DNA from: a bacterium
Lineage (GTDB): Bacteria; Chloroflexota; Limnocylindria; Limnocylindrales; Limnocylindraceae
Length of the DNA: 5,610 nt
Assembly (NCBI GenBank): GCA_009919365.1
Contig: RGBZ01000056.1
Span: 1 to 5,610, forward strand
Reading direction: 5' to 3'
This document shows positions 1 to 5,610 of this stretch, piece by piece (the first letter of the stretch is position 1; each line of letters opens with the position of its first letter). Made by a program: the position numbers and the translations under genes. The notes under the pieces are model-generated. The model worked only from the letters and a program-made list of their open reading frames with translations, made no database searches and was not told the DNA's origin.

Positions 1-568
1 CAACGGGGCGATCATTCGCACCGGCCTCAAGGATGCGCTCGCTGCGCGACTTGAGATCCTCGACAAGATGGACGCGATCATCAGCACAGCTCGACCAGAG
101 CTCTCTGATTTCGCCCCACGCATCACCACGATCAAGATCAATCCGGAGAAGATCCGCGACATCATTGGTAAGGGTGGCGCAGTCATCCGCAAGTTGCAGG
201 ATGATTTCCAGGTCAATATCAACGTGCAGGACGACGGCACCGTGCAGATCGCTTCGGCTGACCCAGAGCGCACCAAGGGCGTCCTTGATGCGATCAATGG
301 GATCACCAAAGAGGTTGAGCTCGGCGCGCTCTACATGGGCAAGGTCACCCGCATCATGGGCTTCGGCTGCTTCGTCGAGATCCTTCCAGGCAAGGAAGGC
401 CTCGTGCGCATCGGCGAGCTCGCTGACTATCGTGTGAACACCGTCGAGGATGAGGTCGCCGTGGGCGACGAGATCATGGTTGTGGTCACCGAAGTTGACC
501 GCCAGGGTCGCGTCAACCTCTCGCGCCGCGCCGCCATGCAGCGTCACAAGGCCGCACCTCAGGAGTAA
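1..568 (+). CDS. pnp: Polynucleotide phosphorylase, C-terminal part (5' end outside window)
   Basis: PNPase is the phosphorolytic 3'-5' exoribonuclease that degrades mRNA to nucleoside diphosphates; it acts in the cytoplasm as a trimer. The frame is open from base 2 and gives 188 residues ending at TAA 566-568, roughly the last quarter of a protein usually about 700 residues long. Visible in order: the end of the second RNase PH core and its helix, with the linker around 'ARPELSDFAPRI'; a KH domain at about 125-307 with its GxxG loop (GKGG, 167-178) and the segment DDGTVQIAS; and an S1 RNA-binding domain at about 320-532 (GKVTRIMGFGCFVEILPG ... GRVNLSRRA). All are typical of the family and look intact. 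The ATG at 68 is an internal methionine, not the start. The tail after S1 is short. The last codons (CAG GAG TAA) contain AGGAG, which could also serve as a ribosome-binding site for the small frame that follows. Confidence 0.97.
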   Translation, partial: NGAIIRTGLKDALAARLEILDKMDAIISTARPELSDFAPRITTIKINPEKIRDIIGKGGAVIRKLQDDFQVNINVQDDGTVQIASADPERTKGVLDAINGITKEVELGALYMGKVTRIMGFGCFVEILPGKEGLVRIGELADYRVNTVEDEVAVGDEIMVVVTEVDRQGRVNLSRRAAMQRHKAAPQE

Positions 569-570
569 CC

Positions 571-648
571 GTGCTCCTAAACGTTAGGACAGCAACTGAG
601 GACTTGCGGTCAAACCGCAGGTCCTCAGTCGTATACTGGGCAGCATGA
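571..648 (+). CDS. Possible 25-codon upstream reading frame coupled to asd (speculative)
   Basis: A GTG at 571 lies 5 nt after an AGGAG (561-565) embedded in the end of pnp. It opens a 25-codon frame that stops at TGA 646-648, overlapping the asd ATG (645-647) as ATGA, the arrangement common for translational coupling. The peptide begins MLLNVRTATEDL, ends SVVYWAA, and matches no family I know. It is encoded across both hairpins of the gap and uses codons rare in the neighbouring genes (AGG twice, CTA). It has only two threonines and no lysine, so it is not an obvious amino-acid attenuator peptide. The frame may be chance. Its main appeal is that it would supply the ribosome entry that asd otherwise lacks. 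Confidence 0.15.
   Translation: MLLNVRTATEDLRSNRRSSVVYWAA
575..589 (+). repeat. Small perfect inverted repeat after pnp
   Basis: TCCTAA (575-580) and TTAGGA (584-589) are perfect complements around a 3-nt ACG loop, 6 nt after the pnp stop. The 5' arm overlaps CTCCT (574-578), which could instead pair with the AGGAG at 561-565, so the two structures exclude each other in RNA. The stem is short and AT-rich, so it may have no function. Confidence 0.4.
595..629 (+). terminator. Strong 16-bp hairpin between pnp and asd (terminator-like, no U-tract)
   Basis: ACTGAGGACTTGCGGT (595-610) pairs with ACCGCAGGTCCTCAGT (614-629) around a CAA loop. All 16 positions pair, with a single T-G wobble (604/620). 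It follows the pnp stop by 26 nt, where an operon-end hairpin is expected. The downstream bases are CGTATACTGGG rather than a T-run, so it is not a canonical intrinsic terminator. It may block 3' exonucleases, terminate partially, or act as DNA dyad symmetry (an operator) over the upstream half of the asd promoter. The inverted repeat is directly visible; the role is inferred. Confidence 0.6.
632..637 (+). promoter_or_regulatory. Candidate -10 box for a leaderless asd transcript
   Basis: TATACT matches five of six positions of the TATAAT consensus. It ends 7 nt before the asd ATG (645), so a start site at the usual distance would fall at about 644-645 and give an mRNA with essentially no 5' leader. 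This fits the lack of any Shine-Dalgarno sequence before asd (CTGGGCAGC only). The -35 region is weak: GTCAAA at 609-614 has the right 17-nt spacing but only three matches, and TTGCGG at 604-609 is 22 nt away. The upstream half of the promoter lies inside the 595-629 hairpin. Confidence 0.45.
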
Positions 649-1694
649 GCAACGCATCGCACCCAGAGGGCTACGTAGTCGCCGTGCTCGGCGCAACCGG
701 GCTTGTTGGGCAGACCATGATCTCCGTGCTTGAAGAGCGCAACTTTCCTGTGCTCACGCTTGTACCACTTGCGTCAACGAGCGGTGGCCGCACCGTGCGT
801 TTTCGCGGCGCTGAGGTTCCGGTCCAGCAGGTTCAGCCTGAATCGTTCAGCGGTGTTGATATTGCAATCTTTAGCGCAGGTGGGGCAGCGAGCCTCACGT
901 ATGCACCAGAAGCTGCTTCTCGTGGATGTGTCGTCGTCGACAACTCCAGCGCATGGCGCATGGATCCAAAAGTTCCGCTTGTTGTCTCGCAGGTAAACCC
1001 TGGAGCACTCACAACGCACAACGGCATCATTGCCAACCCGAACTGTTCAACCATGCAGCTAGCGCCACTTCTCAAGGCGCTCTCTGATGCAGCGGGACTC
1101 GAGCGCGTTGTTGTTGCGACCTACCAGGCGGTTTCGGGTGCGGGTGCAAAAGCGGTCGTGGATCTCGATCAGCAGCGTGCCACAGTGGTGAGCGGGGGCA
1201 GCGCCATCTCAACAATCTACCCGCACGCGGTCGTATCGAGCCCAATTCCCGCCATTGATGTATTCCTCCCAGACGGTTCAACCAAAGAGGAGACGAAGGT
1301 CGTCAACGAGAGTAGAAAGATTCTCGGCCTGCCGAAGCTGCGCATCACTGCAACGGCAGTTCGGGTTCCAGTTGAACGAAGCCACTCCGAGGCGGTGCAC
1401 GTCGAGCTATCTCGGGCGCTCAGCCCAGACCAGGCTCGTACCGCCTTTGCTGCCATGCAAGGGGTAACGGTGGTTGATGACCCTGCGAACCACTCGTACC
1501 CTCTGGCGGCAGCCGCAGCAGGCAGCGACGAGATCTATGTCGGGCGAGTGCGCACCGACGCCAGCGTTGAGCATGGGCTCGCCTTCTGGGTGGTCAGCGA
1601 TAATGTCCGTAAGGGCGCTGCAACGAACGCCGTTGAGATTGCTGAGCTTCTGGTGAGCATGAACTTAGTCCATGGAGCAAACCACGACGCCTGA
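645..1694 (+). CDS. asd: Aspartate-semialdehyde dehydrogenase
   Basis: It reduces L-aspartyl-4-phosphate with NADPH to L-aspartate 4-semialdehyde, the branch point to lysine/diaminopimelate, threonine and methionine; it is cytoplasmic. At 349 residues it is full length. Visible features: the Rossmann NADP-binding loop GATGLVG at residues 16-22; the active-site NPNCST with catalytic Cys134 (codon 1044-1046); YQAVSGAG at 160-167; the E-x2-K substrate phosphate-binding segment near 215-218 (EETKVVNESRKILG); R240 and the probable catalytic acid/base His247 in RVPVERSHSEAV, with the family's R-x6-H spacing; and the C-terminal WVVSDNVRKGAATNAVEIAELL. Ser246 stands where many homologues have Gly. 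The first ATG is chosen because only nine residues precede the first beta strand and no later start spares the Rossmann loop. It has no Shine-Dalgarno sequence and may be leaderless or coupled to an upstream frame. Its 3' end overlaps the next gene by 23 nt. No aspartokinase, dapA or dapB lies in the window. Confidence 0.97.
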   Translation: MSNASHPEGYVVAVLGATGLVGQTMISVLEERNFPVLTLVPLASTSGGRTVRFRGAEVPVQQVQPESFSGVDIAIFSAGGAASLTYAPEAASRGCVVVDNSSAWRMDPKVPLVVSQVNPGALTTHNGIIANPNCSTMQLAPLLKALSDAAGLERVVVATYQAVSGAGAKAVVDLDQQRATVVSGGSAISTIYPHAVVSSPIPAIDVFLPDGSTKEETKVVNESRKILGLPKLRITATAVRVPVERSHSEAVHVELSRALSPDQARTAFAAMQGVTVVDDPANHSYPLAAAAAGSDEIYVGRVRTDASVEHGLAFWVVSDNVRKGAATNAVEIAELLVSMNLVHGANHDA

Positions 1695-2355
1695 CCGGGC
1701 CGCTCTTCAACTCGCCTCAGTAGCCCACGACGCCTCCATCTGTACGGCGTGCGGACTCTCCGCGACCAGAACCCAGGTGGTTCCTGGAGAGGGGAGCCCC
1801 ACGGCAGCGCTGGTCTTCGTCGGGGAGGCCCCGGGCGCTCGAGAGGATCGGACTGGCCGTCCGTTTGCTGGTGCCTCAGGACGCCTTCTGGACGACCTGT
1901 TGGCCTCTATCGGAATTCGGCGCGAGGAGGTGTTCATCGTGAACACGGTGAAATGCCGACCCCCAGAGAACCGCAGCCCCCTGCGCTCTGAGATTGCTGC
2001 CTGCGCGCCACTCCTGACACGGCAGCTGCAGGCGCTCCAGCCGCGGGTCATCGCCACCCTCGGGAGGCATGCCCTTGCTGTCTTTGCGCCGAGCGCGAAG
2101 ATCGCCGAGGTGCACGGGCGTCCGTACGCACAGACAGCAGGTACGCAGCATGGAGATGCTGTGCTCTTCCCCCTCTATCACCCTGCGGCGGCACTCCACA
2201 ACGGGAACTTGCGTCCTACGTTGGAGCGCGACATGGCGGCCTTGCGGGCGTATCTCAGTGCGAGCACTCGCGAAGGGGCGGGGGAGGCTACCCTACGCGA
2301 GGTGGATTCGGTGCCGACTCGGCCCCGTTCCAAGAGGACAGGGGAGGCTGAATGA
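1672..2355 (+). CDS. Family-4 (type 4/UDGa) uracil-DNA glycosylase, [4Fe-4S] enzyme
   Basis: It removes uracil from DNA as the first step of base-excision repair. Of its 227 residues the first 195 or so form the catalytic domain. The four cluster cysteines are present: C24 and C27 (CTAC), C95 (NTVKCRPPENR) and C111, with the same 16-residue C95-C111 spacing as in the Thermus family-4 enzyme. The catalytic/water-binding motif is GEAPGAREDRTGRPFAGASG (51-70), with E52 and the uracil-stacking F65; the DNA-binding motif HPAAAL starts at H170. Family 4 has Glu where family 1 has Asp, as seen here. Residues 196-227 form an Arg/Glu-rich, probably disordered tail outside the core. ATG 1672 is forced, because an in-frame stop lies at 1666-1668 and no other start precedes C24. 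The nearest purine tract, GGTGAG (1652-1657), is 14 nt away, so translation probably depends on ribosomes finishing asd. It ends in an ATGA overlap with rnj. An electron-transfer or SPO1-polymerase-like member of the wider superfamily is less likely given the intact motifs. Confidence 0.95.
   Translation: MEQTTTPDRAALQLASVAHDASICTACGLSATRTQVVPGEGSPTAALVFVGEAPGAREDRTGRPFAGASGRLLDDLLASIGIRREEVFIVNTVKCRPPENRSPLRSEIAACAPLLTRQLQALQPRVIATLGRHALAVFAPSAKIAEVHGRPYAQTAGTQHGDAVLFPLYHPAAALHNGNLRPTLERDMAALRAYLSASTREGAGEATLREVDSVPTRPRSKRTGEAE
2341..2347 (+). promoter_or_regulatory. Strong ribosome-binding site for rnj
   Basis: GGGGAGG lies 4 nt before ATG 2352, inside the last codons of the glycosylase gene. 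It fixes the rnj start and so shows that the basic N-terminal extension of RNase J is translated. Together with the ATGA overlap it suggests translational coupling. Confidence 0.75.
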
Positions 2356-4091
2356 CGCGACGCCCACAACCGGCACGCCGACCAGCTGAAGCGAGGCACC
2401 CGCAGGAGACCCGCCGCCCCCATAAGGCAGCTGCCAGCGGACCAGCGCTTCGCCTCATCCCCCTCGGCGGCATGGGCGAGATTGGGAAGAACCTCTACCT
2501 CTACGAGTATCAGGACACCATCATCCTCGTCGACTGTGGCCTCGCCTTCCCCGACGAGACCACCCTCGGCGTCGACATCATCATTCCCGACATCAGCTAC
2601 CTGCGCGCACGCCGCAGTGCCGTGAAGGCAGTCCTCATCACCCACGGACACGAGGACCATGTCGGCGCGCTCCCACACATTCTCCCTGAGCTTCCTGGCG
2701 TGCCGGTCTACGCCAGCACCCTGGCGCGTGGACTCCTCGCCAATAAGCTGAAGGAGTTCAAGGTCACCGCAAATCCGCTGCGTCCGCTCGACCCAGGCGG
2801 CCGACTCGAAGTTGGTCCCTTCACGATTGAGCCCTTCCGCGTCGGTCACTCCATCCCCGATGCCATGGGCTACGCAATTCATTCGCCTGTGGGAACGGTG
2901 ATTCACACTGGCGACTTTAAGTTTGACCAGACCCCAGCCGATGGCAAGACGGCCGATTTCGCCATGCTGGCAAAGTTTGGTGCCGAAGGCGTCCTCGCCC
3001 TGGTGTCGGACAGCACTCGCGCCGAAGCTCCCGGATACACGCCGAGCGAGCAGGTTGTTGGCCAGGCGTTCAAGGGGATCATCAGCAGCGCACCCGGTCG
3101 CGTGATCATTGCAACCTTCGCCTCGAACATCGCCCGCATTCAACAGGTGCTTGACGCAGCGGGGGAGTTTCACCGCAAGGTTGCCGTTGTTGGTCGTTCC
3201 ATGGAGCAGAACGTCAAGATCGCACGCGACCTTGGCTACTTGAAGTTCCCAACCCCACTCATTGCCAAAGAGGAGATCGCGCGTCGCACGAAAGAGCCGC
3301 TCGTGATCGCCACCACCGGCGCGCAGGGCGAACCGATGGCAGGCCTCGCGAAGATGGCGAACGGGGAGCACCGCAACGTTGAGATTCAGAACGGTGACAC
3401 CGTGATCGTCTCTGCCTCGCCCATCCCAGGAAACGAGGAGGCTGTTGGGCGCACGATCGACAATCTCTTCAAGTCTGGTGCGAACGTGATCTATCACTCC
3501 ATCGCACAGGTGCACGTTTCTGGCCACGCCTCGCAAGAGGAGCTAAAGATGATGCTCGCGCTCACCAAGCCGAAGTACTTCGTACCGATGCACGGCGAGA
3601 TGCGCATGCAGGTGGCCCACGGGCGACTCGCGACACAAATGGGCGTGCCCCCGTCCGCCGTGTTCATCATCGATAACGGCACACCCGTTGAGTTCGCCGC
3701 TGATGGCAGCGCGCGACGAGGTAAGCCGGTCGAATATGGATCTGTCTTTGTTGACGGTTCGTCGGTTGGTGAGATCAGCGAAATCGTTCTTCGTGATCGG
3801 CGCACCCTTGCCGATGACGGCATTGTTGTTGTCATTGCAACCGTAGACGCACGCACCGGCAAACCTGTCGGCCGCCCCGCGCTGGTCACCCGCGGCTTCC
3901 TCAACGGAGATGAAGACAACAAGCTCGTCGAAGAGGCGATCACCATCGCGTTGAGGGCGATCCAGCAGAAGGGCGATCGGGGTGCCGAGGTTGGCCTGAT
4001 CAAGGCGCAGCTCAGTGAATCGGTCTCAAGGTTCCTTGGCAAAGAGACGCGACGGCGCCCACTTGTCGTTCCTGTGGTGGTGGAGGTTTAA
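2352..4091 (+). CDS. rnj: Ribonuclease J (5'-3' exo/endoribonuclease, metallo-beta-lactamase/beta-CASP)
   Basis: RNase J degrades RNA from the 5' end, cuts internally, and matures rRNA and mRNA 5' ends; it is a cytoplasmic dimer or tetramer. Length 579, against about 555 for Bacillus RNase J1. Core motifs: LRLIPLGGMGEIGKN (33-47); THGHEDHVGALPH with H98, H100, D102 and H103; H166 in VGHSIPDA; D188 in HTGDFK; the beta-CASP segment VSDST (218-222) to TTGAQGEPMAGLAKMANGEH (321-340); HVSGHAS (388-394); and H414 in VPMHGE. The metal ligands sit at a constant +24 offset from those of Bacillus RNase J1 (H74, H76, D78, H79, H142, D164, H390), so the two-metal site is complete. The C-terminal domain ends in the typical RRRPLVVPVVVEV. 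The 24-residue excess is an Arg/Pro/His-rich N-terminal extension (1-30) that could bind RNA. It overlaps the glycosylase stop by ATGA and precedes ftsK by 3 nt. Confidence 0.97.
   Translation: MTRRPQPARRPAEARHPQETRRPHKAAASGPALRLIPLGGMGEIGKNLYLYEYQDTIILVDCGLAFPDETTLGVDIIIPDISYLRARRSAVKAVLITHGHEDHVGALPHILPELPGVPVYASTLARGLLANKLKEFKVTANPLRPLDPGGRLEVGPFTIEPFRVGHSIPDAMGYAIHSPVGTVIHTGDFKFDQTPADGKTADFAMLAKFGAEGVLALVSDSTRAEAPGYTPSEQVVGQAFKGIISSAPGRVIIATFASNIARIQQVLDAAGEFHRKVAVVGRSMEQNVKIARDLGYLKFPTPLIAKEEIARRTKEPLVIATTGAQGEPMAGLAKMANGEHRNVEIQNGDTVIVSASPIPGNEEAVGRTIDNLFKSGANVIYHSIAQVHVSGHASQEELKMMLALTKPKYFVPMHGEMRMQVAHGRLATQMGVPPSAVFIIDNGTPVEFAADGSARRGKPVEYGSVFVDGSSVGEISEIVLRDRRTLADDGIVVVIATVDARTGKPVGRPALVTRGFLNGDEDNKLVEEAITIALRAIQQKGDRGAEVGLIKAQLSESVSRFLGKETRRRPLVVPVVVEV
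4082..4086 (+). promoter_or_regulatory. Ribosome-binding site for ftsK
   Basis: GGAGG lies 8 nt before ATG 4095 and overlaps the last codons of rnj. It supports ATG 4095 as the true start of the ftsK membrane domain, so the first fragment should be translated even though its frame is soon broken. Confidence 0.75.
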
Positions 4092-4094
4092 GCG

Positions 4095-4466
4095 ATGGCG
4101 AAACGGGGAGGGAAGAGCACCGGTCGCCACACGCGACGTAGTCCGCTGGCATCACGCTCAGCGCTCCGCACCCTGATCTCCCTGGCCTTTGCCGTTACTG
4201 GCGTCATCTTTGCCGTTGGTCTAATCCTTCCAGGACGTGGCGCACTCGCTGACGTGCTTCGCGACGTGCTCGCCCCATGGTTCGGTGCTGGCCGCTGGCT
4301 TGTTCCGGTGCTACTCATCGGTTTCGCCGTCTGGATTGAGCGTCGCGCCGCCACCTCCTCACGGGTCCCTTTGCGCATCGCCTTGTCGCTCCTTGCCCTC
4401 ATCGGCCTGCTTGCGCTCGTCGAGATTGTCTTCCCAACCCACGGCCATCGGTCTGATCCTCGCTGA
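4095..4466 (+). CDS. ftsK: FtsK/SpoIIIE DNA translocase, N-terminal membrane part (frame broken)
   Basis: FtsK anchors at the division septum through N-terminal membrane helices and pumps DNA with a C-terminal hexameric motor. This fragment of 123 residues starts with a basic cytoplasmic segment (MAKRGGKSTGRHTRR), followed by three hydrophobic helices at about 26-46, 66-81 and 94-113. That matches the first three of the usual four helices. After EIVFPT (110-115) the frame gives an unconvincing HGHRSDPR and stops at TGA 4464-4466. The neighbouring +1 frame then supplies AIGLILA, the end of TM4, and the rest of FtsK. The Gly-rich periplasmic loop and first half of TM4 are absent from both frames. 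It should be read with the next entry as one gene carrying a deletion/frameshift or assembly error. As a stand-alone 123-residue protein it would make little sense. Confidence 0.85.
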   Translation: MAKRGGKSTGRHTRRSPLASRSALRTLISLAFAVTGVIFAVGLILPGRGALADVLRDVLAPWFGAGRWLVPVLLIGFAVWIERRAATSSRVPLRIALSLLALIGLLALVEIVFPTHGHRSDPR

Positions 4467-5610
4467 AGCAACGGTACGGAAGCTCTTCGCAACCCTCTTT
4501 GCAGGGGCAAAGGTGGGGGCGGAGGTGCTCGGCGATGGCGTTGAGCGACTTGCAGCGGAGCGCGAACGCATCATGCAAGAGCGGGAGGCTGCACGCGCCG
4601 CCGAAGAGGCGCGAGCGCTCGCAGCGGCGGCACGTCAACCAGTAATCAGCGTGACGCCAGTAGAGGTTTCGCCAGAGCGCGAGCTGCCCACCACAGAGGC
4701 CGTTGCGGAGCGGGAAACCACAGGCATACGCGCTGGGGGCGCTGTGCGCGATGCTGGGAGTGCTCTCGTCGCCGGAGATCTTGTACCACCCGTTAGGGCG
4801 AACGGAGACGGCGCCATCGCGTGGGAGCTCCCCTCCACGAACCTTCTCGATGCGCCGGCACAAGCAGTTAGCCCGAACGCCAGCATCCACCAGGCCAACG
4901 CCGCGATCATTGTGCAGAAGCTGCGTGATCTCGGCATTGAGATCATCTCGGTTACCGCCAATCCTGGACCGGTCGTTACGCAGTACGAGCTAACACCTGC
5001 GCCAAACGTGCGGATCAGCCGCATCGAAGGACTTGGCGACGACCTAGCTATGGCACTTAGCGCCCGATCCATTCGTATTGAGGCACCGATCCCTGGCAAA
5101 GCGGTTGTCGGTATTGAGATTCCAAATCACGAAGCAGAAGCGATCCGATTTAAGCCGCTCCTAACGCCGATCGGTAAGAGCGGCGCCTGGACGCCAAGTC
5201 AGGGAATTCCATTCGCGCTTGGAAAGGACGTTGGCGGAACGCCACAGGTCCGTGATCTTGCCAGCATGCCGCACCTTCTGATCGCCGGAGCTACTGGATC
5301 AGGGAAGAGTGTGATGGTGAACGCCATCATCGCCTCTCTCCTCTTCGCACGAACGCCCCAAGAGCTTCGCATGATTTTGGTTGACCCAAAGCGCGTTGAA
5401 CTCTCTGGCTACAACGGACTCCCGCATCTTCTCGTGCCGGTGATCACGGAATCCGATAAGGCCGCTTCTGCATTGAAGTGGGCCGTCCTCGAAATGGAGA
5501 ATCGGTACCGAATGTTCGCGAGCGCCGGTGCACGAAATCTTGAAGGCTATAACTCCAGCCGCGAGGATGTGAACGATCGCATGTATTCGATCGTCATCAT
5601 CATTGATGAG
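4441..5610 (+). CDS. ftsK: FtsK/SpoIIIE DNA translocase, linker and motor part (continues past window end)
   Basis: This is the rest of the same gene, one frame over; the frame has been open since 4225 but resembles FtsK only from about 4441. It begins with the TM4 end AIGLILAEATVRKLF, then a charged, probably helical or coiled-coil segment (about 4543-4640, rich in Glu, Arg and Ala) and a low-complexity linker to about 4870. The motor alpha domain follows (ANAAIIVQKLRDLGIEIISV, GPVVTQYEL, RIEAPIPGKAVVGIEIPN), then the RecA-like domain with MPHLLIAGATGSGKS (Walker A GATGSGKS, 5287-5310), LVDPKRVELSGYNGLPHLL, and Walker B ending in IVIIIDE at the last base. The rest of the motor and the gamma DNA-recognition domain lie outside. 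If translated separately, plausible starts are GTG 4513 (AGGGG 5 nt upstream), GTG 4525 and ATG 4573; such a protein would lack a membrane anchor. I regard this as a broken or misassembled single ftsK rather than two genes. Confidence 0.93.

Noticed and set aside
2281..2349. GGGGAGGCT occurring twice, exactly 60 nt apart, at the end of the UDG gene
   Set aside because: Only the second copy (2341) precedes a start codon at usable spacing. The first lies in Gly-Glu-Ala codons of the tail and is most simply a chance of composition.
2178..3536. 452-residue open frame on the minus strand opposite UDG/rnj
   Set aside because: It is antisense to well-supported genes with intact motifs, and its translation shows no recognisable domain. 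Long mirror frames are expected opposite codon-biased, GC-rich genes.
3494..4042. 182-residue minus-strand frame opposite the 3' part of rnj
   Set aside because: It is Ser/Arg/Thr-rich shadow sequence opposite the conserved HVSGHAS, VPMHGE and C-terminal domain of RNase J.
4458..4470. Programmed +1 frameshift at CCT CGC TGA as the way ftsK is expressed
   Set aside because: A shift at the stop would replace the conserved TM4 end (AIGLILA), read in the +1 frame from 4441, with HGHRSDPR, and would not account for the missing loop. No prfB-like CTT-TGA context is present.
4399..4890. 163-residue minus-strand frame opposite the ftsK linker
   Set aside because: The plus strand carries the end of TM4 and the charged linker of FtsK in an open frame. 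The antisense translation is Cys/Arg-rich without any motif.
1..5610. tRNA or rRNA genes, CRISPR arrays, insertion sequences, attachment sites
   Set aside because: Nearly every base is accounted for by co-directional housekeeping genes. I saw no direct-repeat arrays, transposase motifs, terminal repeats or cloverleaf-like sequence.

Overview
This is a tightly packed, entirely plus-strand stretch of bacterial chromosome. It holds the 3' end of pnp (polynucleotide phosphorylase), a 76-nt gap with strong dyad symmetry, then asd (aspartate-semialdehyde dehydrogenase), a family-4 [4Fe-4S] uracil-DNA glycosylase, ribonuclease J, and the first part of an ftsK/spoIIIE-type DNA translocase that runs off the right edge. 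The sequence is moderately GC-rich. The order pnp ... asd ... rnj - ftsK recalls the Gram-positive type locus (in Bacillus: pnpA ... asd-dapG-dapA-rnjB-...-spoIIIE; in actinobacteria: pnp ... dapB ... dapA-rnj ... ftsK). RNase J, a family-4 UDG and this order together suggest a Terrabacteria lineage. Chloroflexota is my best guess and an unusual actinobacterium is the alternative, but the window does not settle the phylum.

Layout: 1-568, pnp C-terminus (end of the second RNase PH core, KH and S1 domains). 569-644, the only noncoding stretch: a small hairpin, then a 16-bp near-perfect hairpin, then a TATACT -10-like box placed so that transcription would begin at or next to the asd ATG. 645-1694, asd. 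1672-2355, UDG, overlapping asd by 23 nt. 2352-4091, rnj, overlapping UDG by an ATGA. 4095-5610, ftsK, 3 nt after rnj. From asd onward the genes look like one operon with translational coupling.

The genes do not form one pathway. Asd feeds lysine/diaminopimelate, threonine and methionine synthesis; UDG removes uracil from DNA; PNPase and RNase J are the main 3' and 5' exoribonucleases of RNA turnover; FtsK moves DNA at the division septum. This is a housekeeping neighbourhood and I see no undescribed defence, mobile or biosynthetic system in it.

The main anomaly is in ftsK. The N-terminal membrane part (frame of 4095) hits a stop at 4466, while the rest of the protein, starting with the end of the fourth membrane helix, continues in the +1 frame from about 4441. 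Compared with SpoIIIE/FtsK, about 30 residues (the periplasmic Gly-rich loop and first half of TM4) are missing at exactly this point. This suggests an out-of-frame deletion, either real or an assembly error. Secondary points of interest are the pnp-asd junction (possible leaderless asd mRNA, or a 25-codon upstream reading frame coupled to it) and a DNA-repair gene in the position where a dapA gene often lies.
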